A stretch of DNA of 64,000 bases, taken from assembly GCF_021726515.1 (NCBI RefSeq), contig NZ_JAKKCJ010000001.1:186001-250000 (forward strand), written 5' to 3'. Position numbers and translations under genes: made by a program. Below the pieces are notes generated by a model, which saw only the letters and a list, made by a program, of their open reading frames with translations, did not search any database and had not been told where the DNA came from. Positions 8,522-16,957 of the stretch are shown piece after piece (position 1 is the first letter of the stretch; every line of letters begins with the position of its first letter). The stretch comes from Vibrio sp. CK2-1. GTDB lineage: Bacteria; Pseudomonadota; Gammaproteobacteria; Enterobacterales; Vibrionaceae.

Positions 8522-9652
8522 TTATTTATATTCTTTTAGCACTTGTAGTGTTTTATTCATACTGCTGGCAGAGCCAATTGAAATTCTAACGCACCCTTTC
8601 ACCGTCGGCTCATTAGCAGGGCTACGAGCCACAATACCCTTATTAAGTAGGTATTCGTAAAAGTTGTTGCTGCCTTTAAAGCGAATGAGAACAAAGTTGG
8701 TACACGATGGATAGACTTTATCCACGATTGGAAGTTGATTCACTTCATGGCTAAACCAATCTCGTATCTCTGTTAAATGATCGGTTTGTGCCTGCATCTG
8801 CATTAAACCAGCAGAATCTAGCGCTTTTAATGCAATCTCAGCACTGGGGTCGGCAATTGGATATGGCGCAATTAAGCGAGCGACATAACTCATCACGCTT
8901 TGATCGGCAATTAAGAAACCGACTCTAATTGCCGCCAAACCAAATGCTTTTGATAAAGTGCGAATCACGATTAAATGCGGATATTGCGCCATTAAATTCA
9001 ACACGCTAGTTTGCGGGGCAAATTCAATATAAGCCTCATCGACCACCACTAACGACTGATCTTTAGTGCGCTCAAGTAAAGCGACTAAGTCTTGCTGATG
9101 TAGCGCATTACCGGTTGGGTTATTCGGGGAACATAAAAATACAATACTGGTATTTTCAAGCTCAGTTTCAATGTGAGCTAGGTTGAGTTGAAACTCAGAC
9201 GTCAATGGTACTACGGCTGTTTTCACACCCATTGAATCGGCACAAAACTCATACATGCCATAAGTTGGCGGACAAACTAGAATTTGATCATTACCCGGCT
9301 GGCAAAAAGTACGCACTAATAAATCAATCGCTTCATCTGCGCCGCGCACCGCCATAATCTCAACATTATCATTGAGTCGATTGTCTTGGTTCTCACCATC
9401 TAGATGAAATTGTTCACAGTAACCACGGTAAGCCGCTGCAATATCAAACGGTAAGAAATCTGGGTAGCGATTATAATGGCTATTTACACCCTGTTTCTCA
9501 TCACCATACTGACAACATGTTTCTAATTCATTGGCATTCAGCCACAAATGATCTTGTTTATTGGTCATGCCACGCGCAATGCGTCTGGCCGATTGATAAG
9601 GTATGAGTTTTTTTACCGACTCTGGAACCAACTTATCTGCTAATGATGTCAT
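8522..9652 (-). CDS. HisC-like PLP aminotransferase
   Basis: A 376-residue fold-type I aminotransferase of the histidinol-phosphate family. The NPTGN segment, the VVVDEAYIEF strand with the PLP-binding Asp and Tyr, and the Schiff-base lysine in RTLSKAFGLAAIRVGF are all present, as is a C-terminal arginine-rich substrate segment near CVRISIG. It is not in a histidine operon. It lies directly upstream of a basic amino acid-binding protein gene (11 bp gap) and opposite a LysR gene, so a role in catabolism or salvage of an imported amino acid is more likely than histidine synthesis. The true substrate cannot be read from sequence. Confidence 0.85.
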   Translation of the reverse strand: MTSLADKLVPESVKKLIPYQSARRIARGMTNKQDHLWLNANELETCCQYGDEKQGVNSHYNRYPDFLPFDIAAAYRGYCEQFHLDGENQDNRLNDNVEIMAVRGADEAIDLLVRTFCQPGNDQILVCPPTYGMYEFCADSMGVKTAVVPLTSEFQLNLAHIETELENTSIVFLCSPNNPTGNALHQQDLVALLERTKDQSLVVVDEAYIEFAPQTSVLNLMAQYPHLIVIRTLSKAFGLAAIRVGFLIADQSVMSYVARLIAPYPIADPSAEIALKALDSAGLMQMQAQTDHLTEIRDWFSHEVNQLPIVDKVYPSCTNFVLIRFKGSNNFYEYLLNKGIVARSPANEPTVKGCVRISIGSASSMNKTLQVLKEYK

Positions 9653-9877
9653 ACGCCTCTCTCACCATGCATATTAAAAACAAAAACCGCACTAAATTTA
9701 ATTTTTAATTCTAATTTAAAGCATAAATAATCACTTCTGGTTAAGTCTTGATTCTATACAAACAAGGCTTGCAATAAGAAACGAAAAGTAAGCATACTAG
9801 CCATGAGGAAAAATCATACCTAGTCTCGCTATGTGAGAGTGTTTGATTTTATTACGATTGATGAACAAGGAACGCTC

Positions 9878-10777
9878 ATGCCGACTCGACTGCCTTCGAC
9901 TAAAGCACTATACGCATTTGTAGTGACCGCTGAAGAACTCAACTTCACCGCTGCAGCAAACCGGCTTAATCTCACACAAGGTGCGGTTAGTCGACAAATC
10001 TTATCGTTAGAGCAACAATTAGATGTCGCCTTGTTTCATCGACACGCGCGAGGTTTATCACTCACATCTAAAGGTGCAGAATTTCTCCCATTGGTTGAAC
10101 ATGCGCTTAATCATTTGCAGCGCTCCATCGAACACATTGCCCATGACAAGCGCAAAATAAAACTCAAAGTCCCAAGCTGCATTACTTCATGGCTATTGCC
10201 CAAACTAATGAACTTTCAGCAGCAAAATCCCGAGATCGATGTTGAGCTCACCTCGACCATTAAACACAGTGTCAACTTTGCCAGTGAACCTTTCGATGCA
10301 GCGATTGGTTATGGCGATCTCGACACCTTTAATCAACAAGATCAGCCATTGCACTACCATTTATTATTTGAAGAGATCTTAATGCCTGTTTGTGCCCCGA
10401 CCTTGTTAGACAAGCCGCACTCACTACAAGCAAACATACTAGAGCAACAAACATGGCTACACGCTACACCAGAAAAATCAGATTGGAAGTTATGGTTAAA
10501 AGCATGGGCAACCGAACAAAATCAACCAGAATGGGCAACATTGAAAGGCAAGAAGAATCAGCATTTTGCGACATTAGATCTGTCAGTTAATGCAGCAATG
10601 CAAGGGTTTGGAATGGCGATTGGTGATACGATACTTGCCCAAGCCGACATAGATCTAGGTAGGCTTATTGCCCCTTATCAGCTCAAGGTACGCTCAGGAA
10701 AAGGCTATTACTTTATACGCCCGAAATCGCAAATAAATAACAATATCGAGCGTTTAATGGATGAGTTATTAAAATAG
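9878..10777 (+). CDS. LysR-family regulator, GcvA-like
   Basis: A LysR-type transcription factor. The HTH lies near the N-terminus (ELNFTAAANRLNLTQGAVSRQ), followed by the linker helix and a substrate-binding domain. An in-frame GTG exists at 9833, but ATG 9878 is preferred: AAGGAA lies 6 bases before it, and the protein then starts MPTRLPSTKALYAF, the usual GcvA-like opening, giving 299 residues. It is divergent from the aminotransferase and binding-protein pair, so it is the probable regulator of that pair. Its stop lies one base from the end of the converging gene. Confidence 0.88.
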   Translation: MPTRLPSTKALYAFVVTAEELNFTAAANRLNLTQGAVSRQILSLEQQLDVALFHRHARGLSLTSKGAEFLPLVEHALNHLQRSIEHIAHDKRKIKLKVPSCITSWLLPKLMNFQQQNPEIDVELTSTIKHSVNFASEPFDAAIGYGDLDTFNQQDQPLHYHLLFEEILMPVCAPTLLDKPHSLQANILEQQTWLHATPEKSDWKLWLKAWATEQNQPEWATLKGKKNQHFATLDLSVNAAMQGFGMAIGDTILAQADIDLGRLIAPYQLKVRSGKGYYFIRPKSQINNNIERLMDELLK

Positions 10778-10778
10778 A

Positions 10779-11543
10779 CTAGCGTCTAAAAAATAAAGTC
10801 GGGATCACCAAAATTACCCACCAGCCCATCGAAAGCAAAGCGGTCGCTAAGATAAAGCCTGAAACATTAACCGAAAAGTTGAAAGCGGCGAGCATCCATT
10901 GCTGATGAAATAGGTTGAAGTAGAAAGATACCGCCCACAACACGGCGACAACAACCAAAACAATCACCAAACCTTTCAGTGCATTGTTAAAGTCTCCACG
11001 GCTAGGAATGCAGTGGAAACAAATTAAGCAAGCGAGTAGTAGAGTTAATGCATGTTGGCGAGAAGATAACGCGCTATCAATAAAGGTTTCGATAACATAG
11101 CCACAGTAGTGCAAAGCAGCAGCAGAAACGGTATACACATTAGCCACATCCACATTCAAAACAAAAGGTCGAATGGTTGGCATTGCTAAAAAATGCTGCA
11201 ATAACACTATTACTGAAAAACCCGCCAGTAATGGGGCAATTGCAATAAAAAACACACCGATTGATTGGTAAAGTGAACGTTGGTTCCAATTGTGATCAAC
11301 ATAACCAAGCCGGCCATCTTTCCCCATTTGAAACCAGCTTATTTTATGAATTTTATGGCCAAAGATTAATGCGATTATTGCATGTGATGCTTCATGAATG
11401 GGCGTTCCCACCATGGCAGATAGATAGAATAAACCTTTAGATAATGGGTTTTCGATCACTCTTGCCCCTAATGTTTTCATCATGATTTGTTGTAAACCAA
11501 TAACGAATGTCACCACGGCCAAAAATACTGCTAGACCAATCAT
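10779..11543 (-). CDS. Polytopic membrane protein with M50-like HExxH motif
   Basis: A 254-residue inner-membrane protein with about six hydrophobic segments. GTPIHEASHAIIALIFGH near residues 48-65 contains an HExxH zinc site inside a hydrophobic helix, as in M50 intramembrane or site-2-type proteases. A second metal ligand of the NxxPxxPxDG kind is not evident, so proteolytic activity is uncertain. It converges with the LysR gene with a one-base gap. I do not recognise a named orthologue. Confidence 0.72.
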   Translation of the reverse strand: MIGLAVFLAVVTFVIGLQQIMMKTLGARVIENPLSKGLFYLSAMVGTPIHEASHAIIALIFGHKIHKISWFQMGKDGRLGYVDHNWNQRSLYQSIGVFFIAIAPLLAGFSVIVLLQHFLAMPTIRPFVLNVDVANVYTVSAAALHYCGYVIETFIDSALSSRQHALTLLLACLICFHCIPSRGDFNNALKGLVIVLVVVAVLWAVSFYFNLFHQQWMLAAFNFSVNVSGFILATALLSMGWWVILVIPTLFFRR

Positions 11544-11733
11544 AACCTTTCACTTTCTAAATACTAAAGCGTCATTCTATCTTAGAACCTTCACTAAGTA
11601 ACCTTACGGCAAGCACTAGCTTGATCCGAGTTGACTCGCTTTATGTTTTTAGAGGAGCTAAATAAGTCATTTTTTCTATACCCATAAAATTTAAAGGTAT
11701 ATAATTCGCCCGCCTCAATTACTTGGATTTTTC

Positions 11734-12000
11734 ATGAACATCAAAAAATGGTTTACGAATGTAGAGTTCATCTCTCTTTCTATTATTGTTTTATGCACCA
11801 GTCCATTCATTATCCCGACTGTTCATGCGGCCAATCATCTTGTGAATCCACCACTTGCTTCTGTAATGAAAAGTGGTTCGGAAGAAGTGCAATCAAGCTT
11901 ATATCAAGAGCTTGAAATCTCCGAAAACCAAAGCGCTTCAAATGGCTTAACTCCTCCAGTATTACAAGATGATCGCTACCCTGTGCTGGATGAATTGTAA
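11734..12000 (+). CDS. Small predicted secreted protein, unknown function
   Basis: An 88-residue ORF with a convincing signal peptide: Lys-rich start, a hydrophobic stretch at about residues 12-27, and a VHA cleavage site at about residue 32. The mature part is some 56 residues, acidic, with no cysteine and no motif I recognise. TATAAT at 11700-11705 resembles a -10 box. The ribosome site is weak. A hairpin at 12041-12071 follows. It is probably real, but coding status rests mainly on the signal peptide. Confidence 0.6.
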   Translation: MNIKKWFTNVEFISLSIIVLCTSPFIIPTVHAANHLVNPPLASVMKSGSEEVQSSLYQELEISENQSASNGLTPPVLQDDRYPVLDEL

Positions 12001-12040
12001 TCCATCGAAACAACTGTGAACTATTAAATCAAGCATAAAA

Positions 12041-12071
12041 AATGGTGTGCAGCTTATGCCAACACACCATT
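12041..12071 (-). terminator. Hairpin terminator between converging small genes
   Basis: AATGGTGTG (12041-12049) pairs with CACACCATT (12063-12071). On the minus strand six T residues follow, giving a good terminator for the gene at 12099-12290. It may also work in the other direction, though less well. Confidence 0.75.
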
Positions 12072-12098
12072 GTTACTTTTCAATTCTAAATGACTTAA

Positions 12099-12290
12099 TC
12101 ACTCGTCATCATCAACAAACACATGCCCTTCTAAAGAATACGGTTCACTTTGATGCTCTTTCATTTGCATCGAATGGCCGCGAACTTTTTTCAACGCTTT
12201 CTCTAATTGACTGGCTTGTTGGTAATCACCTTCAGCATAAGCAAGGTAGATTTGATGTTCGAGATCTTCAATACGATCTTGGTCTGTCAT
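12099..12290 (-). CDS. Small acidic helical protein, unknown function
   Basis: A 63-residue protein, rich in Glu, Gln and Asp, with a likely helical hairpin in its first 40 residues (DRIEDLEHQIYLAYAEGDYQ) and an acidic DDDE end. A strong GGAGGG ribosome site precedes the ATG and a terminator follows the stop, which supports it over the longer overlapping ORF on the other strand. The function is not recognised. It may be a cytoplasmic protein similar to small conserved vibrio hypotheticals. Confidence 0.72.
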   Translation of the reverse strand: MTDQDRIEDLEHQIYLAYAEGDYQQASQLEKALKKVRGHSMQMKEHQSEPYSLEGHVFVDDDE

Positions 12291-12516
12291 AACACCCTCC
12301 CGCTAACTATTTGATTTTAAATACCACAGAAAAATCAGCTCTAATTAGCTTTCCACAACAGTGTAGACCAAAGTTAAAAACGTGTTAAATACAGCTTAAA
12401 TATGAAGGTTAAATAAAGTAATAGCCATAAACTATGTTAATATTTTCCAACATCATATTTAGGGTTATTACCTTTTTTCCTAAAATATGAATCAATTCAA
12501 TAATTAAAATAATTTC

Positions 12517-12531
12517 CAACCAAATTGGTTG
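12517..12531. promoter_or_regulatory. Perfect 15-bp palindrome before the CSS-EAL gene
   Basis: CAACCAA (12517-12523), a central A, then TTGGTTG (12525-12531) end 21 bp before the ATG at 12553. The site overlaps the leader near the ribosome site. It could be an operator or an mRNA hairpin that affects translation. Confidence 0.45.
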
Positions 12532-12552
12532 CTACTAGGGTTACGATAATCA

Positions 12553-14049
12553 ATGCCACATACCATGCTCAGCCCCAAGGCATTTAAAAAGCTAGCGACA
12601 ACTTTTCTCGTTCCGTTACCCATCATTGGGTTAATTTTCTTTTTGATTGGCGAAAATCACTTAAAGCAAGAACTACACAGAATTTCTCATTCGTACGTCA
12701 ATCAAATAGAAGCGATTGCCGATGAGCTTCGAGATGAGAACTTACAAGCACTTTATGATGCAACCACTTGCCAACAAATCCAGAAAGATCTGTTATTTGA
12801 AGCATTTTTAAGAGAGATGCTGATTGTAGAAGACTTAAAAATCACCTGTTCTTCTAAAAGATCAGAAGCAGATTTGGCAAAAATTAAGCATCAACTACCA
12901 GCCGAAATGCTGGAAACTGGTGAGTACTTATTTGATACTCCTTACGAAGATGGTCCAATTCGTAGCTTATTAGTCGTTGATACCGATAAAAATGACCCGA
13001 ATCGTTCAGCCATTTCTATTATCGATCAAAGTTATATCGATGTGAGACTGGGCTTAGGTAACGATGATCGTATTATGCATTCAGTCATGACGGTTTCAGG
13101 CAAAACCTACCCGCCAAATAGTCACATTGAGGATAACCGCTTCCTGACTACCGCGAGCTCGGATCATTTGAATATTCAAATCTCGATTCAGCCAAGTAAT
13201 AAACTCCAAAATGAGCTTTATATAAACTGCGTATTATTCACAATTCCAGTCTCGTTATTCTTCTCGATGCTTTGGTACTTGATCAGATACTGGTACCAAA
13301 CTAAGGGTTCATTGGCGGAAAAAATTAAAAAAGCGCTGAAAGAAAACGAGTTTTACTTGATATATCAACCTCTAGTGGACAGCTCTACCGCTAAAGTTCA
13401 AGGTATGGAAGCATTGATCCGTTGGAACAGCCCAAGAACGGGCTTTATCGGCCCGGATATTTTTATTCCAGTCGCTGAGCAGCATGGCCTCATCAATAAA
13501 ATTACTGACTTTGTATTCGAGCGAGCATTGGCCGACTGGCAACAAAACACGGTCAATGGCTTACACATCAGTATTAATGTTCCCCCTAGCTATTTATCGC
13601 AAAATTCATGCTTGGAAAAATTAAAAGCATACGCCAAGCGCTATCAAGCTCAAGGGCTTAAACTCGGCATTGAAATTACGGAACGACAATTGCTTGATAA
13701 ATCTGACAGAGCAGTACTTACCGATATTCAAAAACTCGGTATTGATGTCTCTATCGATGATTTTGGCACTGGATATACATCGTTATCTATCTTGCAAGAA
13801 ACGGAATTTAACTACTTAAAGATTGACCGTTGCTTTATTAACACTATCGGCTTTGAATCGGTTAATGCGCATGTATTAAATACCATCATTAATTTAGCAG
13901 ATAGCATGCAAGTCACCATGATTGCTGAAGGGGTAGAAACACAAGAGCAAGCTGATTACCTACGTGAGCATGGCGTGCAATTACTACAAGGCTACTTTTT
14001 CCATAGACCTATGGCTGCGGAAGAAGTTAACAATCTCCTTCAACAATAA
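12553..14049 (+). CDS. CSS-motif EAL-domain c-di-GMP phosphodiesterase
   Basis: A 498-residue membrane phosphodiesterase. Two transmembrane helices (about 13-33 and 224-246) enclose a periplasmic domain with a cysteine near DATTC and the CSS triplet in KITCSSK, the mark of CSS-type sensors. In E. coli relatives these cysteines sense periplasmic redox state through DsbA/DsbB. The EAL domain is complete: EAL at 286-288, DDFGTGYTSL, the Lys of KIDRCF, AEGVET and LLQGYFF. No GGDEF domain is present. It stands alone, and a 15-bp palindrome lies just upstream. Confidence 0.92.
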   Translation: MPHTMLSPKAFKKLATTFLVPLPIIGLIFFLIGENHLKQELHRISHSYVNQIEAIADELRDENLQALYDATTCQQIQKDLLFEAFLREMLIVEDLKITCSSKRSEADLAKIKHQLPAEMLETGEYLFDTPYEDGPIRSLLVVDTDKNDPNRSAISIIDQSYIDVRLGLGNDDRIMHSVMTVSGKTYPPNSHIEDNRFLTTASSDHLNIQISIQPSNKLQNELYINCVLFTIPVSLFFSMLWYLIRYWYQTKGSLAEKIKKALKENEFYLIYQPLVDSSTAKVQGMEALIRWNSPRTGFIGPDIFIPVAEQHGLINKITDFVFERALADWQQNTVNGLHISINVPPSYLSQNSCLEKLKAYAKRYQAQGLKLGIEITERQLLDKSDRAVLTDIQKLGIDVSIDDFGTGYTSLSILQETEFNYLKIDRCFINTIGFESVNAHVLNTIINLADSMQVTMIAEGVETQEQADYLREHGVQLLQGYFFHRPMAAEEVNNLLQQ

Positions 14050-14180
14050 TTCTGTTCCATTGATTAACATCTAATGAATTTTAGGAATAGGTGAGTTTCC
14101 TTCCTTTTACTAATCGACGCCAAAGTTCAGTGATATAGTCACGACACTCATTTGAGCTGAATTGGACGAAAGGAAGGTAA

Positions 14181-14963
14181 ATGGAACTGTCATTTGAAAT
14201 CATGGCGTTACTCGTCGGTGTGGCGGCATTAGCTGGCTTTATTGACGCGATGGCAGGTGGTGGTGGCTTGCTAACCTTACCGGCGTTATTGGCGGCAGGT
14301 ATTCCTCCCGCTCAAGCATTAGCCACCAATAAACTTCAAAGCTCGTTTGGTAGTTTTTCCGCCAGTCTATATTTTATCCGTAGCGGTACAGTGAAGCTGC
14401 AAACCATGTGGCTGCCGATTGCTTGTACATTTGTAGGCTCAGCACTTGGCGCAGAAGCGGTACAAGTCATTAAACCCGACCTATTAATGAGCATTATTCC
14501 TATCGTGCTGATTGCTATCTCAGGTTACTTTCTATTTTCTAAATCCGTTACCCCACATCCAGATGATAAACCTAAACTGTCTGAAGCAGCATTTGCCCTA
14601 ATCATCGGGACAAGTGTCGGTTTCTATGATGGATTTTTAGGCCCAGGTACCGGTTCTATCTTTGCAGTATGTTTCGTGGCAATTGGTCGCTATAGCCTGG
14701 TCGCTGCGACTGCACGCACAAAAATTCTCAATTTCACTTCGAATATTGCAGCTTTAGCGTTTTTTATTATGGCCGGATTACCTATTTGGGAGTTAGGCTT
14801 AACCATGGCGGTGGGCAATTTTCTTGGGGCACGCTTAGGTGCCAAAGTGGTACTAGGCAATGGACAAAAAATTGTTCGCCCATTGGTGATCATTATGTCG
14901 ATGACCATGGCACTTAAGCTTCTGTGGGAACAACATCAGCAATGGCTGCTATCAATGCTTTAA
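14181..14963 (+). CDS. TauE/SafE-family membrane transporter (YfcA-like)
   Basis: A 260-residue protein with about eight transmembrane helices and the repeated family motifs: DAMAGGGGLLTLPALLAAG near the start and GPGTGSIFAVCFV in the second half, each followed by a TNK/RTK-type segment. The family exports sulfite, sulfoacetate and other organosulfur anions, and YfcA of E. coli is the closest named type. The substrate is unknown. GAAAGGAAGG provides a ribosome site. Its 3' end overlaps the converging LysR gene by 50 bp. Confidence 0.9.
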   Translation: MELSFEIMALLVGVAALAGFIDAMAGGGGLLTLPALLAAGIPPAQALATNKLQSSFGSFSASLYFIRSGTVKLQTMWLPIACTFVGSALGAEAVQVIKPDLLMSIIPIVLIAISGYFLFSKSVTPHPDDKPKLSEAAFALIIGTSVGFYDGFLGPGTGSIFAVCFVAIGRYSLVAATARTKILNFTSNIAALAFFIMAGLPIWELGLTMAVGNFLGARLGAKVVLGNGQKIVRPLVIIMSMTMALKLLWEQHQQWLLSML

Positions 14964-15768
14964 CTCGCTCGTTACGATAAGTATTAGGGCGGCAACATAA
15001 ATGTACCGGGCGAAATAGCGGTTTTAGCTCATCAAAACTAAAGCAATATTTCGCCTCAATCTTTAATGTTTTGACTATCGATAATGGCACTAAAGCTGGC
15101 GCGACACCACCTAATGCCAGTTGCGCAGCCGCGGTATAGGAATCCATCTCCATCAATGCCGAAATGCCGAGTTGAGATAGCACATCAAATTGGTAACGGT
15201 TCGCAGGGTTTGATAAGTCATTAGTGATAATGTGTTGCGGCAAAGCTTGCAAAGGTTGCAGGCTGACCAACACAAAAGGTTCATCGCATAAGCGTACTAC
15301 TTTAAGCCCATGCTTGGTGGGAATTTCACCGGCACAAAAGCCTATAGTCGCCTTCCCTGATTGCACCCGCTCAACAATTCGAGGGGTATGGTGCGTACTG
15401 ATATGTATCGCCGAGTCTTGCTCAAAATACTTCCCCATCATGCTAGATAGGTACCCCGCCACCAAGGTTTCTGAACAATCTAAATGAATGACCGTCTCAT
15501 CATTTAAAGTATGCTGCTCATAGATACGGCCTTGCAGTTCATGGAAGGTCGGCTCGACACTGGCAATCAATTCTTTGGCTGCCGGCGTTAAACGCACATG
15601 TCGTCCATCCGGCACAATCAGCTTTTTACCTAACTTCTTTTCCAGCAAAGCAATACGCTTACTGACTGCCGATTGGCTAATGTACAGTTGGCTACCGACG
15701 CGACTCATGGTTTTTTCATGACTCAATACCAGCAGGGTTTCAATGCCTTCAAGTAACATACAATTCAT
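14914..15768 (-). CDS. LysR-family transcriptional regulator
   Basis: A 284-residue LysR protein. The N-terminal HTH (MSRVGSQLYISQSAVSKRI) is followed by a substrate-binding domain. Its last 50 bp overlap the last 50 bp of the TauE/SafE gene on the other strand. That tail-to-tail arrangement often goes with a regulator of the transporter, but this is inference. Ligand and targets are unknown. Confidence 0.88.
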   Translation of the reverse strand: MNCMLLEGIETLLVLSHEKTMSRVGSQLYISQSAVSKRIALLEKKLGKKLIVPDGRHVRLTPAAKELIASVEPTFHELQGRIYEQHTLNDETVIHLDCSETLVAGYLSSMMGKYFEQDSAIHISTHHTPRIVERVQSGKATIGFCAGEIPTKHGLKVVRLCDEPFVLVSLQPLQALPQHIITNDLSNPANRYQFDVLSQLGISALMEMDSYTAAAQLALGGVAPALVPLSIVKTLKIEAKYCFSFDELKPLFRPVHLCCRPNTYRNERVKALIAAIADVVPTEA

Positions 15769-16188
15769 TCTTTTTGGGAATAGATGATAGGATAATAACC
15801 TAAAGTATTGTCTTTGTAGAGTTGTACATAAAGGTAGCTACAAATCTAATTTTGACGGTATAAAATAGACACCCCTTACCAATCATACTTTTTTCATACT
15901 TATTGTGTTGGCTCGAGTAATTTTTATGCCAAAAACTCAATTTTGATTATCAAACCATCAAAAACAATCGTATTTATAAGTAGCTCAGAATATTTAAGTA
16001 ACTTTTGATTGATATATTTAATTAAAAAATAAACTTTAGTTTAATTACGACACTACTAATATAATTAATTTAGTTAACCACCATAATTCAAAGCCTCAAT
16101 TCATTAATTGTTCATTATAAAAAGATTGCCAACCAATTTATTTCATCTATAAATAATGAGTGAATTTTTATACTGCATAGGAAATATG
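15769..16188. other. AT-rich intergenic region before the CsgD/VpsT-like gene
   Basis: About 420 bp without a gene, notably AT-rich. The only structured element I see is TAAACT-TT-AGTTTA at 16030-16043, a possible operator. No clear -35/-10 pair can be placed with confidence. Long AT-rich leaders are common before biofilm regulators and often bind H-NS and other regulators. Confidence 0.4.
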
Positions 16189-16827
16189 ATGAAAGATATG
16201 GATGTCATGCTACTCTCCACTACCTGTATCCAAAGCCAATTAATGAAAGAGTTGTTATCTGAATCACTGGACACCCCCATACAACTTGTTAATCAACATA
16301 CAATCATTAATCATAAATGGAATAAACCAACGTTAATTTTAATCGACTTAGCAAACCTACCAACCTTTAATCAACCGTGGGAGCAGTATCTAAGAAGCTT
16401 TAAGGACAACAAGGTAAGTACCGTTCTACTGAATACTCCAAACTCTATCTCGGCTCAAAAACTGTTACTGTGGCCAAATGTCTATGGCTACTTTTCTCAC
16501 GATGAGAAGCATGACACTGTCATTAGAGGGCTAACTACCGTGTTAAAAGGTGAGCATTGGATACCAAAACCCATGCTTATTGAAATGCTAATTTATCTTC
16601 AGTCGGTTAAACCAACTACCACAACTGCTATAGAACTAACCAATAGAGAAATTACTGTCTTACATTTACTCTCAAATAATAAAAGCAATACCGAAATTGC
16701 GAATGAATTATTTGTTAGCGAACACACTATTAAGTCTCACTTATATAAAGCGTTCAAAAAAATCAATGTCAAAAATAGGATTCAAGCAAAACGTTGGGCA
16801 CGTAGTCATTTACCGCTATATGAATAA
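16189..16827 (+). CDS. LuxR-type regulator of the CsgD/VpsT family
   Basis: A biofilm-type regulator with a receiver-like N-terminal domain and a C-terminal LuxR HTH (LTNREITVLHLLSNN through TIKSHLYKAFKKINVKNR), which matches CsgD closely. VpsT binds c-di-GMP through a W-[FLM]-[TS]-R motif. Here the equivalent place reads WIPK, so c-di-GMP binding may be lost or altered. The frame opens at 16156, but AGGA at 16179-16182 is well spaced for ATG 16189 (212 residues); 16186 is also possible. It sits near a pilus cluster and two EAL genes. Confidence 0.85.
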   Translation: MKDMDVMLLSTTCIQSQLMKELLSESLDTPIQLVNQHTIINHKWNKPTLILIDLANLPTFNQPWEQYLRSFKDNKVSTVLLNTPNSISAQKLLLWPNVYGYFSHDEKHDTVIRGLTTVLKGEHWIPKPMLIEMLIYLQSVKPTTTTAIELTNREITVLHLLSNNKSNTEIANELFVSEHTIKSHLYKAFKKINVKNRIQAKRWARSHLPLYE

Positions 16828-16957
16828 TATTTCGGAATCAAATAATTCTACGCTGTGTAAATTAAATTGAGATAGGCAATTGTCGTTTGATGTAGTGCAT
16901 TAGACGGCCCGATCTGATAGTTTCAATTTTTATTGCCTCATTTTTAAAGGATTGAAA

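Noticed and set aside
12047..12292. 81-codon ORF on the plus strand over the small minus-strand gene
   Set aside because: It lacks a ribosome site and contains the terminator hairpin. The minus-strand ORF has GGAGGG and a terminator, so it is the real gene.
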